Source: Paenirhizobium naphthalenivorans (GTDB taxonomy: Bacteria; Pseudomonadota; Alphaproteobacteria; Rhizobiales; Rhizobiaceae). From it: 64,000 nt of DNA. The notes beneath the pieces were generated by a model that saw only the letters and a list, made by a program, of their open reading frames with translations, ran no database searches and had not been told where the DNA came from. Shown one piece after another: positions 1-10,787 of the stretch (position 1 is the stretch's first letter; the number at the start of each line of letters is the position of its first letter). The stretch is from contig NZ_BJZP01000025.1 in NCBI RefSeq assembly GCF_007992095.1, forward strand, positions 1 to 64,000. The letters run 5' to 3'. A program made the translations under genes and the position numbers.

Positions 1-20
1 TTGTCGAGAGAGAGGGACAT
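1..20 (-). CDS. start of a gene running off the left edge
   Basis: An ATG on the minus strand at 20-18 follows a good ribosome binding site (AGGAAG, about five bases upstream), and six codons (MSLSLD) are visible before the edge. It lies 27 bases beyond the MaoC stop on the same strand, so it is probably the next gene of the same operon. Nothing can be said of its product. Confidence 0.5.
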
Positions 21-47
21 GGGTCTTCCTTTCTGGATGCTGTTCGG

Positions 48-500
48 TCAGGCGGCCTTCGGCCGGCGCTCGACGATATGGATGTGGTCGGCGGCGAGCA
101 CGACCTCGCCCTTCTGGTTGACGACCTCGGTGCGTTCGACGACGCGGCCGACCTCGGCGCGTTTCGGATCGTCGTCCTTGGAGTGGATCGTTACCCGGGT
201 ATGGATCGTGTCGCCGATGAAGACCGGGCGGATGAAGCGCATCCGGTCATAACCATATGAGAAGGCCGCCGGATTGATGACCGAGGCGGTAAGCCCGATG
301 CCGATCGAAAGCACCATGGTTCCATGGGCAATGCGCTGACCAAATGGCGTCGTCTTGGCGAATTCCGCATCCATGTGGTGCGGGAAGAAATCGCCGGTGT
401 GGCCGGCATGGACGATGAAATCGGTCTCGGTGATGGTGCGGCCGGTGGTCTGGCGCTGTTCGCCGATCTGGTAGTCTTCGTAGTATTTCAGCTGTTCCAA
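48..500 (-). CDS. MaoC-like hot-dog dehydratase
   Basis: A 150-residue protein of the MaoC / (R)-specific enoyl hydratase family, which hydrates or dehydrates acyl thioesters or related substrates in a single hot-dog fold. The motif [18 protein letters not shown] (about residues 27-44) holds the Asp/His pair typical of the family, and [15 protein letters not shown] follows as expected. The start is a TTG preceded by AGGAAG; no better ATG lies upstream. It follows the Gfo/Idh/MocA gene by 14 bases and is part of the sugar-acid operon. MaoC proteins beside mandelate-racemase-type dehydratases suggest a late step of a sugar-acid or lactone pathway, but the substrate cannot be told from sequence. 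Confidence 0.85.
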   Translation of the reverse strand: MEQLKYYEDYQIGEQRQTTGRTITETDFIVHAGHTGDFFPHHMDAEFAKTTPFGQRIAHGTMVLSIGIGLTASVINPAAFSYGYDRMRFIRPVFIGDTIHTRVTIHSKDDDPKRAEVGRVVERTEVVNQKGEVVLAADHIHIVERRPKAA

Positions 501-514
501 TGGTGTCTTCCTTG

Positions 515-1588
515 TCAGGGCTTTTCGGCGAGCGGCGTGGCCGGGGCGGCGTTCGAGGCATAGAGCGCCTCGACCACCGCCATCGTCATCCAGGCGTCTT
601 CGACCGAGGAGACGAGCTCCTCGTCTTCACCGGCAGCGAAACGCTGTAGATTGGCCATGCGGCCGACGAAGGCATCCGGGAACCAGGTGCCTTCGAGCGG
701 CACGCTTATCCATTCGCTCCCGCCCTTCGGGTAGATTTCCAGAATGTCCGGCTCGCCGCGCGGATAGTCGAGATTGACCCCCAGCTGAACGTAAGCCGCA
801 CCTTCCGTTCCGCAGACGCGGAATTCGCAGGCCTGGTGTTTGCGTCCGAACTTGTGGTCGTGGTTGACGGACAGCGCGCAGCGCACGCGGTCGCCATAGT
901 CGAGGATCGCCGTGGTGCGGGTCTGGGCCATCTTGTGGTTGGGATGGCCGATGGATTTCGCATGCACGCCCTTCGGGTCGTTGAGCACTTGGCGGATCAA
1001 GTCGAGGTAGTGGATCGAATGCATGGCGATCTCGATACGCGGCAGGCCTTCGAGAAAGGACCAGAGCTGCCAGGGGGTATCGAGCGCGAGATAGACGTCG
1101 AAGTCGACAACGTCGCCGAGCAACCCCTTGGCGATCGCGTCCTTTAGCGCCAGCATCATCGGCGCGAAGCGCAGCTGGAAGTTGACGGCGGCCTTGAGTT
1201 TCTTTGCCCGGCAAAGCGTCAGGATCTCGGTTGCCGCGGCGAGGTCCGAACCCATCGGCTTCTGGATCAGCACGGCCGCGCCATCGGGGAGGGCGGCAAG
1301 CACCTTCGCGTGTATGCCTGGCGGTGTTGCGAGATCGAAGATGGCATTGTCAACGGCTGCGGCTTCTTCAACGGTCGCGTAAGCCTTCGCGCCCCATTTC
1401 TCAGCTAGGGCCTTCGCCTTCTCGTGGTCGGGATCATAGAGACCGGCGATGGGAAAGCCGCCTTTGCGGTAGGCCGGATAATGCGCGTCGCCGACGATCG
1501 AGCCTGCGCCGAAGGTCACGATCGGACGCGGGTTCGCGGGCAGGGCCCAGGATTGCGAGAGCGATCTGGGGTCGAACAGGTCACGCAT
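515..1588 (-). CDS. Gfo/Idh/MocA family NAD(P)-dependent oxidoreductase
   Basis: A 357-residue sugar or inositol dehydrogenase-like enzyme. The N-terminal Rossmann fold shows [17 protein letters not shown] (about residues 23-39). The catalytic EKP motif reads QKP (LIQKPMGSD), a variation seen in some family members. The C-terminal alpha/beta domain contains the [12 protein letters not shown] helix with the conserved His. The ATG at 1588 was chosen because it overlaps the mutarotase stop (ATGCGTGA) and begins the recognisable protein; an in-frame upstream extension lies inside the mutarotase gene. It probably oxidises a sugar or sugar derivative in the pathway shared with its neighbours. Confidence 0.88.
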   Translation of the reverse strand: MRDLFDPRSLSQSWALPANPRPIVTFGAGSIVGDAHYPAYRKGGFPIAGLYDPDHEKAKALAEKWGAKAYATVEEAAAVDNAIFDLATPPGIHAKVLAALPDGAAVLIQKPMGSDLAAATEILTLCRAKKLKAAVNFQLRFAPMMLALKDAIAKGLLGDVVDFDVYLALDTPWQLWSFLEGLPRIEIAMHSIHYLDLIRQVLNDPKGVHAKSIGHPNHKMAQTRTTAILDYGDRVRCALSVNHDHKFGRKHQACEFRVCGTEGAAYVQLGVNLDYPRGEPDILEIYPKGGSEWISVPLEGTWFPDAFVGRMANLQRFAAGEDEELVSSVEDAWMTMAVVEALYASNAAPATPLAEKP

Positions 1589-1910
1589 GGAAGAACACCT
1601 CCTCCATCGAGGCCCACCATTCGTCCTCTTTCCGGCTGTCGAGTGGTGACTGGCAGGGCATGCAGACGGCCCACCACTCCTGGGTCTTCGGGTCGGCGGC
1701 CATCTTCGCCATGTCGGCTTCATAGTCAGTGCCGTGATATTCTAAGAAGGAGAACAGCAGGTTCTCCGGTTCCTTCAGGAAGATCGCGTAGTTGCGGATA
1801 TTGCAGTCCGAGATCATCGCCAGCACGTCCGGCCAGACGGCGGCGTGCAGCCGCTTGTATTCGGCGATCTTCTCGGGTCTTAGGCCGATCACCATTCCCT
1901 TGCGTTGCAT
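1581..1910 (-). CDS. L-rhamnose mutarotase family protein
   Basis: A 109-residue protein of the RhaM/YiiL family, which interconverts alpha and beta anomers of deoxy-hexoses. The conserved stretch EYKRLHAAVWPDVL carries the Tyr and His used in catalysis, and the paired Trp (EWWAV, DEWWA) is typical. Length matches the family (about 104-110). It overlaps the downstream oxidoreductase by 8 bases and sits 14 bases after the enolase-superfamily gene, so the four are co-translated. The presence of a mutarotase suggests the operon handles L-fucose, L-rhamnose or a similar sugar. Confidence 0.85.
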   Translation of the reverse strand: MQRKGMVIGLRPEKIAEYKRLHAAVWPDVLAMISDCNIRNYAIFLKEPENLLFSFLEYHGTDYEADMAKMAADPKTQEWWAVCMPCQSPLDSRKEDEWWASMEEVFFHA

Positions 1911-1924
1911 GATGTCCTCCTCGC

Positions 1925-3034
1925 TTACCGGATCTCGCGGTCAAATTCGGTGATCCGGCGGCTTTTGATCGCGTCCCAGTCCCATTCGATGCCAAGCCCC
2001 GCCGTCATCGGCGCAAGCGCCTGACCGTCCTCGATCACCAGACGGGAGGTGGTGATGTCGTCGAGTTGGGGGATGTATTCGACATATTTTCCGTTCTGCA
2101 CGGCACAGGTCAGGCTGACATGCAATTCCATCAGGAAATGCGGGCAGATCGGCATGTCGAAGGCCTCCGCCGCATGGGCGACCTTGAGCCACGGCGTGAT
2201 GCCGCCGATCCGGCCGGCGTCGACCTGGACGATGGAGCAGGCACCCTTCTGCATATATTCGCGGAAATGGCGGATCGAATAAAGGGACTCGCCGACCGCG
2301 ATCGGCGTCGATGTCGAACGGTTGAGCCGCACATGGCCGCCGATGTCGTCGGCCGGCAGCGGTTCTTCCAGCCAGGCAAGGTCGAGCTCGCGCAGGCGCT
2401 CGGCACGGCGGATCACCTCGTCGACGGCGAAACCCTGATTGGCATCGGTCATGATCTCGTAGGCATCGCCGACGGACTTGCGAACGGCCGACAGGCGGGC
2501 GAAGTCCTCGAAACCGCCCGGCTTGCCGATCTTCACCTTGGAACCGCGGAAGCCCTTGGACTTTGCGTCCAGCGCATCCTCGACCAGCGCCTCGGTCGGA
2601 ATATGCAGCCAGCCGCCTTCGGTGGTGTAGAGTGGGCAGCGGTCCTTGGCGCCGCCGGCGAGCTTCCATAGCGGCAGGCCCTGCTTGCGGGCGCGAAGAT
2701 CCCAAAGCGCGGTGTCGATGGCCGCAAGCGCGACCGAGGTGATCGCGCCGATTGTCGTGGCATGGGTGGCGAATTCCAGTTCGTGCCAGATGGCCTCGAT
2801 CTGGTCGGCATCGCGGCCGATCAGCCGCGGTGCGAGATGGTCGGCAAGAAGCCGCATCACCGACGATCCGCCCGTGCCGATCGTGTAGCTGTAGCCTGTG
2901 CCAATAGCGCCATCACTGTCGGTCACAGTGACCAGCGGCGTTTCCTGGCTGACGAAGCTCTGAATGGCATCGGTCCGCTCGACCTTCGGGCGAAGGTCGA
3001 CCATTCGCAGTTCCACGCGTTCGATCTGGGCCAT
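1925..3034 (-). CDS. mandelate racemase/muconate lactonizing enzyme family dehydratase
   Basis: A 369-residue enolase-superfamily enzyme. The KxK motif of the barrel (SKVKIGK), the metal ligands Asp (MTDANQG), Glu (WLEEPL) and Glu (AVGES), and the His of the His-Asp dyad (CPHFLMELH) are all present, so it should be active. Members with this layout dehydrate acid sugars such as fuconate, rhamnonate or galactonate to 2-keto-3-deoxy acids. It lies 3 bases from the upstream ATPase gene and 14 bases before the mutarotase gene. The exact substrate cannot be assigned from sequence. Confidence 0.9.
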   Translation of the reverse strand: MAQIERVELRMVDLRPKVERTDAIQSFVSQETPLVTVTDSDGAIGTGYSYTIGTGGSSVMRLLADHLAPRLIGRDADQIEAIWHELEFATHATTIGAITSVALAAIDTALWDLRARKQGLPLWKLAGGAKDRCPLYTTEGGWLHIPTEALVEDALDAKSKGFRGSKVKIGKPGGFEDFARLSAVRKSVGDAYEIMTDANQGFAVDEVIRRAERLRELDLAWLEEPLPADDIGGHVRLNRSTSTPIAVGESLYSIRHFREYMQKGACSIVQVDAGRIGGITPWLKVAHAAEAFDMPICPHFLMELHVSLTCAVQNGKYVEYIPQLDDITTSRLVIEDGQALAPMTAGLGIEWDWDAIKSRRITEFDREIR

Positions 3035-3037
3035 CGC

Positions 3038-4135
3038 TCAGCCCCTCAATGTCTTGCCGCTGTCGCGGTCGAACAGATGCGCTTGGGACAGGTCGAAGCA
3101 GAAGCCCAGCATTTCACCCATCTTCAGCGGGCGCGGGTTCAGCATGCGGCCGACCCATTCGTGACCGCCGAATTCGGAGAAGACCAGTGTCTCGTTGCCG
3201 AGCGGTTCGGTGATGCTGACCCTCAGATCCTGTGTGTGAACATCGGTCTCGTGGCCGGAATGGATGCCGTGCCCAGTCGGGTAGAGATCGTCGGGGCGCA
3301 GCCCGAAAGTGACCTTCCGGCCGGCGGAGACGCGGTCAGCGAACTGCTTCGGCAGCGGCAGGCTCTCGCCATTGGCGAAGACGATGCGGCCGTCGGCAAT
3401 CTCGGCATCCTTGAGGTTCATCGGCGGCGAGCCGATGAAGCCGGCGACGAACTTCGAATTCGGGCGCTGGAACACTTCCTCCGGGGAGCCCACCTGTTCG
3501 ATATAGCCGTCGCGCATGATGACGATGCGGTCGGCGAGCGTCATCGCTTCCACTTGGTCATGGGTCACGTAGATGACGGTCGACTGCACCTTGGCGTGGA
3601 GCTTCTTGATCTCCGTGCGCATCTGGGTTCTGAGCTTGGCGTCGAGGTTCGACAGCGGCTCGTCGAACAGGAAGACTTCCGGATCGCGCACGATGGCGCG
3701 GCCCATGGCGACGCGCTGGCGCTGGCCGCCGGAGAGTTGCGAAGGACGGCGGTCGAGAAGGGCGGTGAGATCAAGGGTGCTGGCCGCTTCCTCGACACGG
3801 GGGCTGATCTCCTCCGGTTTCATGCCGGCGATCTTCAGCGAAAAGCCCATGTTCTCGCGCACGGTCATGTGCGGATAGAGCGCATAGGACTGGAACACCA
3901 TGGCGAGGTTGCGGGCCCGCGGCGGCAGGTCATTGACGATCCGGCCGCCAATCTTCAGGTTGCCGCCGGAGATCGGCTCCAGCCCGGCGATCATCCTGAG
4001 CGTCGTCGACTTGCCACAGCCGGACGGACCGACGAGCGCGATGAATTCGCGGTTGGCCACTTCGAGGTCTATGCCGTGGACCACTTCAAGGGCGCCATAG
4101 CGCTTGACCAGCTTTTCGAGGGTGACGGTTGCCAT
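3038..4135 (-). CDS. UgpC/MalK-type sugar ABC transporter ATPase
   Basis: A 365-residue ATPase with Walker A GPSGCGKST, signature LSGGQRQR, Walker B VFLFDEP and the switch His (YVTHD). A C-terminal TOBE/MalK regulatory domain of about 110 residues includes GLRPDDL. It belongs to the CUT1 carbohydrate importer group. Its cognate permease survives only as a C-terminal fragment directly upstream (3-base gap) and no matching binding protein or second permease is present, so it may be an orphan unless it energises another importer, which shared MsmK/UgpC-type ATPases can do. Confidence 0.92.
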   Translation of the reverse strand: MATVTLEKLVKRYGALEVVHGIDLEVANREFIALVGPSGCGKSTTLRMIAGLEPISGGNLKIGGRIVNDLPPRARNLAMVFQSYALYPHMTVRENMGFSLKIAGMKPEEISPRVEEAASTLDLTALLDRRPSQLSGGQRQRVAMGRAIVRDPEVFLFDEPLSNLDAKLRTQMRTEIKKLHAKVQSTVIYVTHDQVEAMTLADRIVIMRDGYIEQVGSPEEVFQRPNSKFVAGFIGSPPMNLKDAEIADGRIVFANGESLPLPKQFADRVSAGRKVTFGLRPDDLYPTGHGIHSGHETDVHTQDLRVSITEPLGNETLVFSEFGGHEWVGRMLNPRPLKMGEMLGFCFDLSQAHLFDRDSGKTLRG

Positions 4136-4138
4136 GGT

Positions 4139-4405
4139 CTATCCTTTGACTGCGCCGGAGGTGAGGCCGGAAACGAGATGCTTCTGCACGATGAAGGTCA
4201 GCACGAGGGCCGGGATGATCATCACGACGGCCAGCGCACACATGCCGCGCCAGTCGATGGTGAATTCCGCGGTATAGTCGAGCAGGCCGACAGCCAGGGT
4301 CTTGGAGGTGACGGAACGGGTGAGCTGCGAGGCGAGCGCGAATTCGTTCCACGAGGTGAGGAAGGCGAAGATGCCGGCTGACGCGATGCCGGGGCCGGCG
4401 ACCAC
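4139..4405 (-). pseudogene. C-terminal fragment of a MalG-type sugar permease
   Basis: About 88 residues survive from the C-terminal third of a CUT1 (MalG-like) permease. They include the end of the EAA loop region (AGPGIASAGIFAFLTSWNEF) and the last transmembrane segments (ALAVVMIIPALVLTFI), ending HLVSGLTSGAVKG. The N-terminal two thirds are missing. Immediately upstream, in another frame, lies a solute-binding protein of an unrelated transporter type, so the fragment is the product of a deletion. Without its first membrane segments it should not work. Confidence 0.85.
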
Positions 4406-5253
4406 ATCGACTGGATAACCACTTCACCCGAGGCCATCAGGTTGACCGACTCGTCGAACGACTTCCAGAAGGCGCGGAACTGGCCGTCCTGCTTGGCCTT
4501 GATGAGGAAGTCGATCGTGGTGTCGATCTCGGCCTTCGTCATATTGCCCTTGTCGGCATATTTGATAATGCCCATGGCTTCGCAGATCATCGCCGCATCC
4601 GTGATGCCGATCGACGGGATGTTGAGGATCGAGGTCTTGCCCTTGAAGGCCGGATCCATGATGTCGGCCCAGCTGGTGATTTCACGGCCGACGAGGTCGG
4701 GACGAATGCCCAGCGTATCCGCATTGTAAATGGTTGGAACCATCGTGAACCAACCGGTTTCACCCTTGGCGAAGGCCTTGTCACCAGGTTTGTCGACATA
4801 ACCGACGGTGTGCGGCGCCGTGCCCTGCGCAATCACGCTGTCGGGCGTCAGCTTGCCGGTTTTGAACAGCGGCACGATCTTGTCGTAATATTTCAGTTTG
4901 GACGTATCCATCGGCTGGATCACGCCCGTCGGAAAGACCTTCTTCAGGATCCAGTATTCTATGTCGGCGACGTCATAGGAGTTTGGCTGGGTCACGGCGC
5001 GCTGGGCGGCGGCGTCGGAATCTGTCGCCGTCATCTCGAGCGTTATGCCGAGGTCTTCCTTGCACTTGTCGGCAATGGCATTGATGTTCGATACGCCGGT
5101 GCCGAACTGGCGCAGCGTGATCGGGTTTTGCGCCCAGATCGTCGGAAAGCCGGTGATGACACCGGAACCGGCGGCAAGGCCAGCGGCGGCGGATGCCGTC
5201 TTCAGCAATGAGCGGCGGGTAACGCCGGTGGCTTTCTTGGTTTTCTCAGTCAT
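4393..5253 (-). pseudogene. PotD/PotF-type solute-binding protein, C-terminus deleted
   Basis: The N-terminal 285 or so residues of a periplasmic binding protein. A twin-arginine signal (RRSLLKTASAAAGLAAG) precedes a mature domain typical of iron/polyamine-type binding proteins (family 1/8). Homology stops after SGEVVIQSMWSP, where about 80 more residues are normally expected; the reading frame then runs out of frame through the permease remnant and stops at 4222. The shared stretch at 4393-4405 (GGCCGGCGACCAC on the plus strand) fits both genes and is the likely joint. The cognate ATPase lies 34 bases upstream; the two permease genes are absent. Confidence 0.85.
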
Positions 5254-5287
5254 GCGCTGTTCTCCTGTTCTGAGCTGGTATTGGCTT

Positions 5288-6376
5288 TCATTCCCCTAGG
5301 CGACCGAGAACGATCGCATCCGCCTCCACCCAGGAGAGCGGCACCGCTTCGCCGGGTTTGACCGGTTTGGCGAAATAATCGGCGTCATCGATGACAACGG
5401 TGAAGTCCTCGACGCCCGCTCCGTTGACCGAGAGCTTCACGGTGGCGCCGAGATATTCGACATTGGTGATTATGCCGGTGAGGCCGAGGGTATCGCTGTC
5501 GCTCGCGCGCAGGCGGACATGATCCGTTCGGATCGCGATATCGGCCGTCTCCTGCGTAGCCGGCGGTTGACCGAGCGCGAAGAACTTGCCGCCGCCGTTG
5601 ACCTCGATGACAGTACCATTGGCCCGACGTTCGACGATCCGCCCGGAGATGACATTGTGGTCACCCATGAAACGAGCGACGAAGGCGGTCGCTGGCTTCT
5701 CGAAAACCGCGCGCGGCGGCGCGGCCTGTTCAATACGCCCGTCATTCATCACCACGATAAGGTCGGCCAAGGCCATCGCCTCTTCCTGGCTGTGGGTCAC
5801 ATGAACGAAGGTCATTCCAAGCGATGCCTGCAGCTTCTTGAGTTCGGCCCGCATGCGAATTTTCAAGAAGGGGTCGAGCGCCGACAGCGGCTCGTCGAGC
5901 AGCAAGGCCTCCGGCTTGGTGATCAAGGCGCGCGCGAGCGCCACGCGCTGCTGCTGACCGCCGGAAAGCTGCGCCGGCCGTCGGGTAGCGTAGGGTTCCA
6001 ATTGCATGAGCTTCAGCATCTCCATCGCCTCGCGCCGGCGCGTGGGCTTGTCGATGCCCTTCATTTTCAGGCTGAAAGCGACATTGTCGACGAGATCGAG
6101 ATGCGGAAAGAGGGCGTATGATTGGAACATCATCGCGGTGCCGCGGCGGGCCGGCGGCAGGTCCGTCACGTTGACATTGCCAAGCAGCACATCGCCGCTC
6201 GATATGCTCTCGTGGCCGGCGATCATGCGAAGTGTCGAGGTCTTGCCGCAGCCGGATGGCCCAAGCAGGCAACAATAGCTTCCCGCCGGTATCTTCAGGC
6301 TTATGGCATCAACGGCCGTTGTCGTTCCGTAGACCTTGGAGACGGCGGCGATTTCAATGTCAGCGGCTTTGCTCAT
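5288..6376 (-). CDS. PotA-type ABC transporter ATPase
   Basis: A 362-residue ATPase with Walker A GPSGCGKTS, signature LSGGQQQR, Walker B ALLLDEP and switch His (HVTHS), plus a TOBE domain. It belongs to the polyamine/opine/iron group of importers and precedes the truncated binding protein in the usual ATPase-SBP order. Because both permease genes of the set are gone, the transporter is probably dead or depends on permeases elsewhere. It is the first gene of the minus-strand operon and diverges from the GntR regulator. Confidence 0.92.
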   Translation of the reverse strand: MSKAADIEIAAVSKVYGTTTAVDAISLKIPAGSYCCLLGPSGCGKTSTLRMIAGHESISSGDVLLGNVNVTDLPPARRGTAMMFQSYALFPHLDLVDNVAFSLKMKGIDKPTRRREAMEMLKLMQLEPYATRRPAQLSGGQQQRVALARALITKPEALLLDEPLSALDPFLKIRMRAELKKLQASLGMTFVHVTHSQEEAMALADLIVVMNDGRIEQAAPPRAVFEKPATAFVARFMGDHNVISGRIVERRANGTVIEVNGGGKFFALGQPPATQETADIAIRTDHVRLRASDSDTLGLTGIITNVEYLGATVKLSVNGAGVEDFTVVIDDADYFAKPVKPGEAVPLSWVEADAIVLGRLGE

Positions 6377-6636
6377 GGAGGGTCCCTTCTCGTCCCCCTT
6401 TACGATGCATAAGCCGTGCCATTTTAGCCCTATGTATCTAAGGCATTGAAATCATGAGGATCGACTGAGGTGGGCATCTTGCAGACAAGGACGTCGCAAT
6501 TTTGCATGCATAAAATTTACGCGATTGCACACAATTTCAAACAGCTTCGCACGCAATGTTTCTCGTTATTGGTTTCATATTGCTATTCCCATCGTCTGCG
6601 GGCGGCGGTAGAAATAAGTGAGATCGAAATGACAGC
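6377..6636. promoter_or_regulatory. divergent promoter region with candidate operators
   Basis: The 260 bases between the catabolic operon and the GntR gene must hold both promoters. Two dyads stand out: 6498-6518 (AATTTTGCATGCATAAAATTT, outer 6-base arms complementary) and 6524-6535 (ATTGCACACAAT, ATTG/CAAT arms), the latter resembling the ATTG-N4-CAAT shape bound by some FadR-type regulators. Autoregulation plus operon control by the adjacent GntR protein is likely, but the sites are guesses. Confidence 0.35.
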
Positions 6637-7368
6637 GTGAAGACCATGGAAAAAAGCACCACTTTTGCCGACCCGCAAAAGGAGGACAGAACCCGCGCCA
6701 TTCGAGACCAGCTCCGCGACGCGATCGTTGATCGGCGGCTGGCCCCGGGGACCAAGCTTTCCGAAGCCGAGGTCGGCGTATTGTTCGACGTCAGCCGCAC
6801 GGTGGTGCGCGACGCGCTGCAGATGCTGGCCTTCGAGGGCCTGGTCAAGACCGAACGCAACAGGGGGGCGTTTGTATCCGATCCTTCGCCAGAAGAGGCG
6901 TTACAGATTTTCGCTTCGCGTCGGTTAATCGAGCCTGGCATTGTGGCCGCCGCGGCTGAACGATTGACGGCTGACGACCTCGCCAGGTTCCGCGAACAAC
7001 TGAAGGAAGAGGCACGCTATCAAACCGAGCGCGGCGCAAGCGCCAGACGAGCGGAAATCAAAGCTTCCGGGGATTTCCACCTGATGCTGGCGAAGGTCGC
7101 GGGCAACGCCATTCTGGAGAAATTCATGGATGAGTTGGTGGCGCGATCGTCCCTCGTTATCGCCCTCTATGGCCGCACCGGCGTCTCAAGCTGCGGACAT
7201 GACGAACATGGCGAAATTCTCGACGCTCTCGAACACGGTGATGTCGCGCGAGCCACCGAATACATGCTGCGCCACATTTCCCATATAGAGGCCGATCTCG
7301 ATTTGCGCTCAAGCGAGACAATGAGCCTGCGAGAAGCGTTGCGACCTTGTCGCGAATTTCTCGGCTAA
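6637..7368 (+). CDS. GntR family (FadR/FCD subgroup) transcriptional regulator
   Basis: A 243-residue regulator. The winged helix-turn-helix spans about residues 22-85 (LSEAEVGVLFDVSRTVVRDALQMLAFEGLV), followed by an all-helical FCD ligand-binding domain. Candidate metal/ligand His residues are FHLML, GHDEHGEI and RHISH. The GTG start at 6637 gives this length; an ATG at 6646 is nearly as good. It is divergent from the sugar-acid operon and is probably its repressor, sensing a pathway acid. Confidence 0.9.
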   Translation: MKTMEKSTTFADPQKEDRTRAIRDQLRDAIVDRRLAPGTKLSEAEVGVLFDVSRTVVRDALQMLAFEGLVKTERNRGAFVSDPSPEEALQIFASRRLIEPGIVAAAAERLTADDLARFREQLKEEARYQTERGASARRAEIKASGDFHLMLAKVAGNAILEKFMDELVARSSLVIALYGRTGVSSCGHDEHGEILDALEHGDVARATEYMLRHISHIEADLDLRSSETMSLREALRPCREFLG

Positions 7369-7443
7369 CGGCATGTCGACCATCGGAAATGAAATTGCCA
7401 CTCCGAGATTTGCGGAGCGAGCCTATAATTCTGAATGCCATTG

Positions 7444-7468
7444 CTGAAAAGCTGAAGCGCCTTTTCAG
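7444..7468 (+). terminator. hairpin after gntR
   Basis: CTGAAAAG / CTTTTCAG form a perfect 8-base stem with a 9-base loop, 75 bases after the GntR stop. There is no long T tract, so termination strength is uncertain. Confidence 0.4.
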
Positions 7469-7529
7469 GCATTAACCAGATTCTTGTAACAGAGCCTCCA
7501 GTTTCACGTACAATCCAATCCGCTGCGCC

Positions 7530-7559
7530 TTGACAGGCGCGCTGGCAAGCTTTTACCCT
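7530..7559 (+). promoter_or_regulatory. sigma-70-type promoter of the thi operon
   Basis: TTGACA at 7530-7535, a spacer of 17-18 bases, then TTACCC/TACCCT at 7553-7559. Transcription would begin a few bases before the TPP aptamer, exactly where the leader should start. Confidence 0.6.
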
Positions 7560-7570
7560 TTCCCGCATTC

Positions 7571-7664
7571 ACCAGGGGGGTCCCGGCAAGGGGCTGAGAT
7601 ACTGCTATTGCGCGCAGTGACCCGTTGAACCTGATCCAGTTCATACTGGCGTAGGGACGGTGCA
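7571..7664 (+). promoter_or_regulatory. TPP riboswitch (THI element)
   Basis: The conserved elements of the thiamine pyrophosphate aptamer appear in order: ACCAGGGGGG for the P1/P2 side, GGCTGAGAT in the pyrimidine-sensing J2-3 region, ACCCGTTGAACCTGATC for the pyrophosphate helices, and GGCGTAGGGA closing P1. It precedes thiC, its usual place. TPP binding should repress the operon; the downstream platform appears to act on translation (see the RBS hairpin). Confidence 0.95.
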
Positions 7665-7734
7665 AGCGCTCGAAAGGTTCGGATTCACGGGTGGAATCCG
7701 TATCGGCGTCTTTCCATCTTTCCGGCTGACATGA

Positions 7735-9603
<1,869 letters not shown>

Positions 9604-9604
9604 C

Positions 9605-10591
9605 ATGCGGGTCCTAATCAAGGGGGCCGGCGTTGCCGGCCTTACGGTAGCCTTGGAACTCATGCGCCGAGGGATAGAGGTCGACGTCGTCGAGCGGGCG
9701 GATAAAGTGGCGACCGGCGCCTCCAGCTTTGCCGGCGGCATGCTGGCGCCTTGGTGCGAGCGCGAAAGCGCCGATGAAGCCGTGCTGACACTCGGCAGGA
9801 TGGCGGCGGACTGGTGGGAGTGGGCACTGCCCGGACAGGTGACCCGCAACGGAACGCTGGTGGTCACGCCTGGCAGGGACGTCAGCGAATTGACACGCTT
9901 TGCCGGGCGAACCCGCGGCTGCGACTGGCTTGACGGCGCGGGCATCGAGGCCCTTGAACCGTCCCTTGGCGGACGCTTCAGGAAAGCGCTGCTCTTCCGC
10001 GACGAGGCCCATCTCGACCCGCGCAAGGCTTTGGCCGGATTGCACCAGGTTCTCGTCGAAAACGGCATTCATTTTCATTTCGGTCACGATTTCGATGACA
10101 CAGTGAAGGGCTTTGACAGGGTTATCGATTGCACAGGCGCCACGGCCATCGGCACGACGAGGGGCCTTCGCGGCGTGCGCGGCGAAATGCTCTTTCTCGA
10201 AACCTCGGAGATCAGCCTTTCCCGCCCGGTGCGCTTACTGCATCCGCGCGTTCCGCTCTATGTCGTGCCACGCGACGATAACCGCTTCATGGTTGGAGCG
10301 ACAATGATCGAAAGCGACGATGCCGGACCGATGTCTGCCCGTTCGCTGATGGAACTGCTCAACTCCGCCTATGCCCTGCATCCGGCCTTCGGCGAGGCCC
10401 GTGTGGTGGAAACGGGCGTCGGCGTGCGGCCGGCCTATGCCGACAACCTGCCGCGCGTCACGGTCGAGGGCCGCCGGATCTGCGTCAACGGCTTCCACCG
10501 ACACGGCTTTCTTCTGGGGCCGGCCATGGCGCGGCAGGTGGCCGAGATTTTGACCAACACCATCCCCAACAGCGAAAGGCATTGCTCATGA
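9605..10591 (+). CDS. thiO: glycine oxidase ThiO
   Basis: A 328-residue FAD enzyme that oxidises glycine to dehydroglycine for thiazole synthesis. The N-terminal dinucleotide fold [17 protein letters not shown] and the FAD-site end ([16 protein letters not shown]) are present. The ATG at 9605 lies one base after the thiC stop and begins the fold; a longer in-frame reading would lie inside thiC and is not coding. It ends in an ATGA overlap with thiS. Confidence 0.95.
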   Translation: MRVLIKGAGVAGLTVALELMRRGIEVDVVERADKVATGASSFAGGMLAPWCERESADEAVLTLGRMAADWWEWALPGQVTRNGTLVVTPGRDVSELTRFAGRTRGCDWLDGAGIEALEPSLGGRFRKALLFRDEAHLDPRKALAGLHQVLVENGIHFHFGHDFDDTVKGFDRVIDCTGATAIGTTRGLRGVRGEMLFLETSEISLSRPVRLLHPRVPLYVVPRDDNRFMVGATMIESDDAGPMSARSLMELLNSAYALHPAFGEARVVETGVGVRPAYADNLPRVTVEGRRICVNGFHRHGFLLGPAMARQVAEILTNTIPNSERHCS

Positions 10592-10785
10592 CCTTCATCG
10601 TCAATGGCGAAGAACAGGCCGTTCAGGCAAACACCCTCGCCGAACTGCTAGAAGCTCTGGAATACGTCGGCGATTGGCTGGCCACAGCTGTCAACGGAGA
10701 ACTCGTCCACCGCGAGGATCGCCCGCATTATGCGCTCAAACCCCGCGACCGGATCGAAATCCTCTCGCCGATGCAGGGAGGCTGA
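10588..10785 (+). CDS. thiS: sulfur carrier protein ThiS
   Basis: A 65-residue ubiquitin-like protein ending in the essential Gly-Gly (SPMQGG) that is thiocarboxylated to deliver sulfur to ThiG. The ATG overlaps the thiO stop (ATGA); a TTG two codons upstream is less likely. Confidence 0.95.
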   Translation: MTFIVNGEEQAVQANTLAELLEALEYVGDWLATAVNGELVHREDRPHYALKPRDRIEILSPMQGG

Positions 10786-10787
10786 TC

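Noticed and set aside
2762-4381. Long plus-strand reading frame opposite the dehydratase and ATPase genes
   Set aside because: Antisense to two intact, motif-complete genes; composition is that of a mirrored coding strand.
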